A stretch of 45,988 nucleotides of DNA from Emergencia sp. (GTDB lineage Bacteria; Bacillota; Clostridia; Peptostreptococcales; Anaerovoracaceae). The stretch is taken from positions 1-45,988 of the forward strand of contig JALEOD010000047.1 in NCBI GenBank assembly GCA_022767345.1, read 5' to 3'. A program made the position numbers and the translations under genes. The notes below the pieces were generated by a model. It did no database searches. It was not told where the DNA came from and saw only the letters and a program-made list of their open reading frames with translations. Shown here piece by piece: positions 40,908 to 45,988 of this stretch (its first letter is position 1; each line of letters opens with the position of its first letter).

Positions 40908-43900
40908 ATGAGAAGAGAAATTTTAAAGAAGAAAATTGCATTACTTCTCGTCTGCATGATGGTGTTCTCGCTGTTTGGCACGAATCTAGCCTTTGCAGAA
41001 GACCAGGCAGCAAACATAGAAGGAAGCGTAAAGCAGATTGCTTCCGCTGCTGATTTTCCGACCGAGATTGCAGCGGGAGAAACCTATGAACTGGCAGCGG
41101 ATATCACGCTAAGTGCAGAACAGCAGATTACTACGCTGGCAGGAACGCTGGACGGCAAAGGTCATACCATTACGCTGAGTGGTAAAGCGCTGGCGGACAC
41201 GATAGGAGAAACAGGAATCGTTCAGAATTTGGGTGTCACGGGGAATTTGCCGACAGATTATACTGCAGCATATGCGATGCATTTTAAGGGAGTGATTCAA
41301 AACTGTTTTTCTAAAGTTGCAACGACAGGACTCACGGAAATTAGCGGGTTTGTAGCAGATATACAGGGTGGAACTATTCAAAACAGCTGGTTTTCTGGAA
41401 ATGAAGGTTTTGGAGCGGCTTTTGTATACCAGGGTGCTGAAGGAACTTTAAATAACCTGATTTGTCAAAATTCTGGATATGGCGGAATATACGCCGGAAC
41501 TAATGATTTAATGATAAATAATGTTAAAAAAATCGGTGATGAAGTTTCGTCGTGGAATGAGGCAATTGCAATTCTCAATACGGACCGCCCGGACACTGGC
41601 TACAAATGGAAAATGGGAACGAGAGAATATCCTGTATTAATTGAAGATTCTGGGACCGAAGAACCTGAAACTGTTAATAAAACCGCATTGGAAAAAACCA
41701 TTACGGCAGCCGAAAGCAAAACGGAAGCGGATTATACCCAGGACAGCTGGCAGGTATTTCAGACAGCTTTGTCTTCCGCACAGGAAATCAAATCAAAAGA
41801 TGACGCTACTCAGGCTGAAGTCGACGCAGCTGTATCTGCGCTACAGAAAGCTATAGACAGTTTACAAAAGATTAAGCCGCTAAAACCGGTGCAGATTCCA
41901 GATGACGCAATCAAAATCAGCACAGTATCAGATCTTGAATCAATCGGAACCGGAGAAGAAAAGTATTATGTTTTAGAAAATGATATTACCATAAAACAAT
42001 CTGACTGGTATTTTGCTATCAATGAATTTCAGGGTGTTTTTGATGGTAAAGGCTATACTATAACCTTTGAAAAAAGTGGTGGACTATTTGGAGGTGTTGG
42101 AACAGACGGTATCGTACAGAATGTACATTTTACAGGGACAGTCTCAGGTAATGGTCCATTGGGTCAGACTATCTCCGGCGCAGTGATAAACTGCTATTCC
42201 GACACAGAAGAAAGTAATTCCGCCGGCTTTGCAAATAAGCTGGACGGCGGCGTTCTTGCTAACTGCTATTCAACCAGTGCAGCGAAAAACGGAGCTATTG
42301 TCAATCTTTATGGCGAAAATACAGATGGAAATACATATACCGGCACTTTCTACAACACTTATTGGCGAAGCGACCTGAAAATGCCTTCCATTTCCGCAGG
42401 AGATTTAAAGAAAGGTTCTGGGGCGAAATCGGAAGCAGAAATGCAATCCAAACTTTTCGTTGACCTTCTCAACACCAATAGAGGTGAATATGGCACATCC
42501 TGGGGATTGAATAAAGAAACAGGTTATCCATATTTTGGAGAAGACCAGTCAGAGACACTGCCGGAGTCTCAATACCCGATCGTTTTTACGGAAATAGGAA
42601 AAAATCCAATTCAGGATGAAAATCAGGCATTGAGAGTTTTCGTTGGCAGCAGCGGCTCTTTTTCCCTGGCAGGTGCTCCGGAAAAGGAAATTACTTGGGA
42701 ACTGAAAGATGCAAGTCCGGAGGGATGTATGACTTTGGACGGCGCGACTTTGCGTGCAGACAAGGAAGGCTCTGCAGTTCTCACAGCAAGCGCTATAAAC
42801 ACACAAGGAGAGAAAGAAATCGTAGCGGCTGCGACCATAACAGCAGTTACAAGGCAGCTGGAGTCAATTACACTTACCATCAGCGGAGATGAGAATAACA
42901 AATATATAAAGCCGACCGATGACGGAAAGTACGAAATCGACGGTTCCGCCTATGCAAAGATAAACATATCAGAAAAGTACGAAGGCGATGATACTGTATA
43001 TACCGGAAATATCAGAGACTACAGTATTACCTCTTCTGACGAAAGCAAGGCGCTGCCGCCAATGGGATCAGAAGTGCAGTTCAAAGAACCGGGCACGGCA
43101 GTCATGACCGTAACCTCTAAAAAGAACGCTGCGGTTTTTGCAAAAGTGGAATTGACTTCTACCTATGTGGCGGTTACTGCAGTAAAGCCGGGCATCAGCG
43201 GAACCCATATGATTCACGGCAGAAATGCCAACGACTGGGAAAGCTCTCCGGAGCGGTTTAATCCGGAATATCTGGGTGTAGATATCCAGCCGGCCAACGC
43301 CAGCTACAAAGACCGGGAATATGTAACCATTACAAGCTCCGATGAGAACATCGGCGTGTACCACAATCTGGCATATATCCCTGTAGGCGCAGGTACTGTG
43401 ACTTATACAGCAACTGTTAGGGATCCGCAGGGCGCTGAAGTATCCGGCAGTTCTACGGTTACCTATGCTTACAAAAATCCGCTGAAGGCACTTTCCGTGG
43501 ACGGAAAGGATTTTACACTGAAAGCAAATGAGGCGAAAACATTGCCGCTGACGTTTACAGGCGAAAAGGATAACGATGGCTGGAGCATTACAGATCCTGT
43601 GATAGACTGGAGCTACAGCGAAGAAGGAATCGCAGAAATTCATCGTAAACAATCAAAAGCTTACAAAAAAGCTGATGAGAAGGCGCCGGATTACACGTTT
43701 TATGTACTGGATACCGAATATGTCCTGACCGGCATCAAAGAAGGCACCGTTACAGTGACCGGAACACCCCGTGACAAGACGCATAACCTGAAGCCGATCA
43801 CCTTTACCGTGACTGTTTCAGGTTCAGAGGCGCTGCCGGAAATCGACATTCCGGCAACGATAGAGCAGGGTATGAAAGACGCCATCAGTTACATTCAGCT

Positions 43901-45752
43901 GAATCATACAGATGGATATACCTATAACAATAACGACTGGGCAGTGCAGGCACTGATTTCCGCAGGAAAAACGCCGACGCAGGCACAGCTGGACAGCTAC
44001 TATGCCAGCGTGGAAAATACCGTAAAGGCATGGAGCGAAAATCAGAAACCGACGGATATTGCGCGTGTAGTACTGGCGCTTGCTGCCATGAAAAAAGATG
44101 TAACCAATGTGGGCGGCAAAAACCTGGCAGCGATGATTTACAATCATCCGGATTTAGACGCTGGTTCCAACGAGCTGGCATGGGCTTTAATTGCGCTGGA
44201 CGCATCGAAGAGTGATGTGCCGCAGGATGCAACGTGGTCAAAAAATGCGATGATAAAAGCGTTGCTGGAGTTCCAAAACAGTGACGGCGGATTTGCTTTA
44301 AGTAAAACCGAGACAGACAGCAGCGTTGATATCACAGCTATGACCCTACAGGCGCTTGCTCCTTATGAGAATACAAATGACAATGCTAAAAAAGCCATTG
44401 AAGTGGGACTGGACTTTCTGAAAAGCAAGCTTTCCAGCGGCATCAACCCGGGCTATGGAACCTGCGAGGCAGAGGCACAGGTCATCTTAACTTTGGCAGT
44501 ATTGAAGAAAGATGTTACAGCTGCAGGCTTTGGAGATGTATACAGAAACCTGTTCTCCCATTTGGAAGAAAACTATAAAAATGCAACCGGTGGATATAAG
44601 CATCAGGCAAATGACGCAGTCAGCCAGGAGATGTCTACCGTGCAGGTACTGCAGGCGTATGACGCATATAATCGGTTCTTGAATAAGCAGTCATCCTATT
44701 GGGATTTCGGCAACGGAACGGTGATACCGGGTGAGGAAACACAGGCAGAGGATGTCATTGCTGCTATCGCAAAGATTGCAGATACTTCAAAGCTCACTCT
44801 GAGTGACGAAGAGACCGTGAAAGCCGTTCGCGCTTTATATAATGCTCTTTCTGAGGAAGAAAAGGCAAAAGTAGATGAAGCTAATCTGGCAAAACTGACA
44901 GCAGCTGAAACAAAAATTGCGGAGCTGAAGGCGCAGTCAAAGGAAATAACGGTTCAGTTTACCCTTCTGGGAGACAAAAAACACGACAGTGATGCGGACA
45001 AGGAAGTCCACAACCTGGAATCCGGCAATCTTGAAACCTGGATTGCGACAGAATCCATTACTGTGGAGGCTGGAGCCAGTGTCAGAACGGTATTGGAGAA
45101 GGCGCTGAAAGCACATGGCTACAAAGCGACCTATACAAACGGCGGAGACTATGTATCGGCGATTACTACCCCTGACGGGTTTACTCTTTCAGAATTTGAT
45201 AACGGGAAGAATTCCGGCTGGAAATACAATGTCAACGGCAGCTATCCGGACAAAGCCCTTACAGCATACAAGGTAAGCAATGGAGAAAACATCATCTGGT
45301 GCTATACCGATAATTACAAAAAGGATGCTGGCTATGTGCCGGAAGACCCAGGCGATACAGATATCGACGATCCTGATACGCCGCTGGATCCGGGAACCGA
45401 AGCCGTAAAGAGCATGGTATCTTCCCTGAAGCTGACAGCGCGTTCTGCAAGAACCAGCAAGAAAAACGTAAAAGTTACAATTACGACAGATAAAGCGACG
45501 ACTTCAGCAGTTAAAGAGCTGAAAGAAATGGGATACACCGTAAAATACACCTATTTCCGTTCTACGAAAAAAGCGTCCGGCTACAAGGCGATGCTGACGA
45601 AGAAGACGAAAACCTATACCAATACTATTGGTAAAAAAGGAAAAATGTATTACTATAAAGCCCAGATTAGAGTTTATGACAAAGACGGAAAACTGGCTGC
45701 GAAAACTATGCTGAAACAGTGCAAATATGCGAACAGAATCTGGAAAAAGTAA
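40908..45752 (+). CDS. Secreted multidomain protein with transcobalamin-like C-terminal half
   Basis: This 1614-residue exported protein has a signal peptide cut near AFA (residue 30). About 35-245 and 330-545 are two beta-helix/GLUG-like regions (LDGKGHTITLSGK, FDGKGYTITFEKSGGLFGGV), separated by a FIVAR-like helical module (255-320). About 548-985 are Ig-like beta domains. About 985-1265 is an alpha/alpha-toroid of the squalene-cyclase/prenyltransferase type (NNDWAVQALISAGK, FQNSDGGFALSKTE). About 1275-1345 is helical linker. About 1348-1470 is DUF4430 (SGWKYNVNGSYPD, NGENIIWCYT). A C-terminal beta module (1502-1614) may bind the wall. The alpha/alpha-toroid plus DUF4430 order is that of animal intrinsic factor and transcobalamin, and a cobalamin riboswitch controls the gene. 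There is no LPxTG or membrane tail. Confidence 0.85.
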   Translation: MRREILKKKIALLLVCMMVFSLFGTNLAFAEDQAANIEGSVKQIASAADFPTEIAAGETYELAADITLSAEQQITTLAGTLDGKGHTITLSGKALADTIGETGIVQNLGVTGNLPTDYTAAYAMHFKGVIQNCFSKVATTGLTEISGFVADIQGGTIQNSWFSGNEGFGAAFVYQGAEGTLNNLICQNSGYGGIYAGTNDLMINNVKKIGDEVSSWNEAIAILNTDRPDTGYKWKMGTREYPVLIEDSGTEEPETVNKTALEKTITAAESKTEADYTQDSWQVFQTALSSAQEIKSKDDATQAEVDAAVSALQKAIDSLQKIKPLKPVQIPDDAIKISTVSDLESIGTGEEKYYVLENDITIKQSDWYFAINEFQGVFDGKGYTITFEKSGGLFGGVGTDGIVQNVHFTGTVSGNGPLGQTISGAVINCYSDTEESNSAGFANKLDGGVLANCYSTSAAKNGAIVNLYGENTDGNTYTGTFYNTYWRSDLKMPSISAGDLKKGSGAKSEAEMQSKLFVDLLNTNRGEYGTSWGLNKETGYPYFGEDQSETLPESQYPIVFTEIGKNPIQDENQALRVFVGSSGSFSLAGAPEKEITWELKDASPEGCMTLDGATLRADKEGSAVLTASAINTQGEKEIVAAATITAVTRQLESITLTISGDENNKYIKPTDDGKYEIDGSAYAKINISEKYEGDDTVYTGNIRDYSITSSDESKALPPMGSEVQFKEPGTAVMTVTSKKNAAVFAKVELTSTYVAVTAVKPGISGTHMIHGRNANDWESSPERFNPEYLGVDIQPANASYKDREYVTITSSDENIGVYHNLAYIPVGAGTVTYTATVRDPQGAEVSGSSTVTYAYKNPLKALSVDGKDFTLKANEAKTLPLTFTGEKDNDGWSITDPVIDWSYSEEGIAEIHRKQSKAYKKADEKAPDYTFYVLDTEYVLTGIKEGTVTVTGTPRDKTHNLKPITFTVTVSGSEALPEIDIPATIEQGMKDAISYIQLNHTDGYTYNNNDWAVQALISAGKTPTQAQLDSYYASVENTVKAWSENQKPTDIARVVLALAAMKKDVTNVGGKNLAAMIYNHPDLDAGSNELAWALIALDASKSDVPQDATWSKNAMIKALLEFQNSDGGFALSKTETDSSVDITAMTLQALAPYENTNDNAKKAIEVGLDFLKSKLSSGINPGYGTCEAEAQVILTLAVLKKDVTAAGFGDVYRNLFSHLEENYKNATGGYKHQANDAVSQEMSTVQVLQAYDAYNRFLNKQSSYWDFGNGTVIPGEETQAEDVIAAIAKIADTSKLTLSDEETVKAVRALYNALSEEEKAKVDEANLAKLTAAETKIAELKAQSKEITVQFTLLGDKKHDSDADKEVHNLESGNLETWIATESITVEAGASVRTVLEKALKAHGYKATYTNGGDYVSAITTPDGFTLSEFDNGKNSGWKYNVNGSYPDKALTAYKVSNGENIIWCYTDNYKKDAGYVPEDPGDTDIDDPDTPLDPGTEAVKSMVSSLKLTARSARTSKKNVKVTITTDKATTSAVKELKEMGYTVKYTYFRSTKKASGYKAMLTKKTKTYTNTIGKKGKMYYYKAQIRVYDKDGKLAAKTMLKQCKYANRIWKK

Positions 45753-45769
45753 ATAACAGAAAGCAGCAG

Positions 45770-45806
45770 GAGGAACGGAAGAAATTTCGTTCCTCTTGTA
45801 TTTTCG
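45770..45806 (+). terminator. Terminator after the large secreted protein
   Basis: GAGGAACG (45770-45777) pairs with CGTTCCTC (45788-45795), followed by TTGTATTTT. Confidence 0.85.
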
Positions 45807-45832
45807 AGGGAATGGCTGAAATGCCGTTTTTC

Positions 45833-45861
45833 TTGTGTTTTCAGGGAAAGCAGGGTATAAT
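45833..45861 (+). promoter_or_regulatory. Promoter of the last gene
   Basis: TTGTGT (45833-45838), a 17-base spacer and TATAAT (45856-45861). Confidence 0.6.
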
Positions 45862-45886
45862 AAAGGAAGGAAAAGGAGAAGAGGAT

Positions 45887-45988
45887 ATGAGCAGCACAGA
45901 ACGGATATACAACAAGAGAAAGAAAGTCATCTCCATCGGCATGGAAGATTTTAAGGAGATTATCAATAAAAACGGATATTTTGTAGAT
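45887..45988 (+). CDS. AAA-ATPase-like/PD-(D/E)XK family protein, N-terminus only
   Basis: Only 34 codons are visible: MSSTERIYNKRKKVISIGME and then DFKEIINKNGYFVD. The pattern 'IGMEDFKEIINKNGYFVDKT' is the usual start of AAA-ATPase-like proteins carrying a C-terminal PD-(D/E)XK domain, abundant in clostridial and Bacteroides genomes and of unclear function. GGAGAAGAGG precedes the ATG. The rest is outside the window, so whether the gene is intact is unknown. Confidence 0.6.
   Translation, partial: MSSTERIYNKRKKVISIGMEDFKEIINKNGYFVD

Overview
The window comes from a low-to-moderate GC, Gram-positive, anaerobic Firmicute, most likely a gut-type Clostridia (order Eubacteriales). The evidence is the clostridial S10-spc-alpha ribosomal cluster with rpsD between rpsK and rpoA, zinc-type S14, S4 and L36, a rubrerythrin controlled by a Fur/PerR-type regulator, SpoIIQ-like and SpoVB-like sporulation proteins, AGGAGG ribosome binding sites and near-consensus SigA promoters. 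Species cannot be named from sequence reading alone.

Layout. 1-1189: an arsenical-type accessory locus on the minus strand (ArsP/YraQ-like permease cut by the window edge, ArsR repressor with a clear promoter and operator) beside a decayed TnpV fragment of a mobile element. 1575-4668: a GNAT acetyltransferase, a VOC protein, a D-Ala-D-Ala carboxypeptidase and a 42-residue orphan. 4756-7877: ECF vitamin-transporter module ecfA1-ecfA2-ecfT followed by trmB. 7914-11037: SpoIIQ-like M23 protein, psuG, exonuclease III and a YefM-YoeB toxin-antitoxin pair with a palindromic operator. 11176-14983: MATE exporter, membrane-anchored phosphoesterase, a gene-free stretch with a regular array of TGACCG/CGGTCA half-sites, a PC4-like ssDNA-binding protein and a tiny Cys-rich membrane peptide. 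15195-20635: nucleoside kinase, PfkB (pseudouridine-kinase-like) sugar kinase, Fur-family regulator, rubrerythrin and a SpoVB/MurJ-like flippase. 20742-36770: the S10-spc-alpha cluster (28 ribosomal proteins plus secY, adk, map, infA and rpoA), with several structured spacers. 36791-37678: an Rpn-type nuclease.

37889-45806 is the most interesting part, a cobalamin-responsive locus. A cobalamin riboswitch with its terminator once led into a small Cys-rich protein, but an IS110-family element with a probable bridge RNA now sits between them. A second, independent cobalamin riboswitch with a long terminator hairpin controls a 1614-residue secreted protein. That protein carries an alpha/alpha-toroid (squalene-cyclase-like) domain followed by a DUF4430 domain, the same order as in animal intrinsic factor and transcobalamin. 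I infer that it is a secreted bacterial B12-binding protein. The ECF module at 4756-7231 has no S-component of its own, so it could power B12 uptake through an S-component elsewhere; this is inference.

The window ends in the start of an AAA-ATPase-like/PD-(D/E)XK gene (45887 onward).
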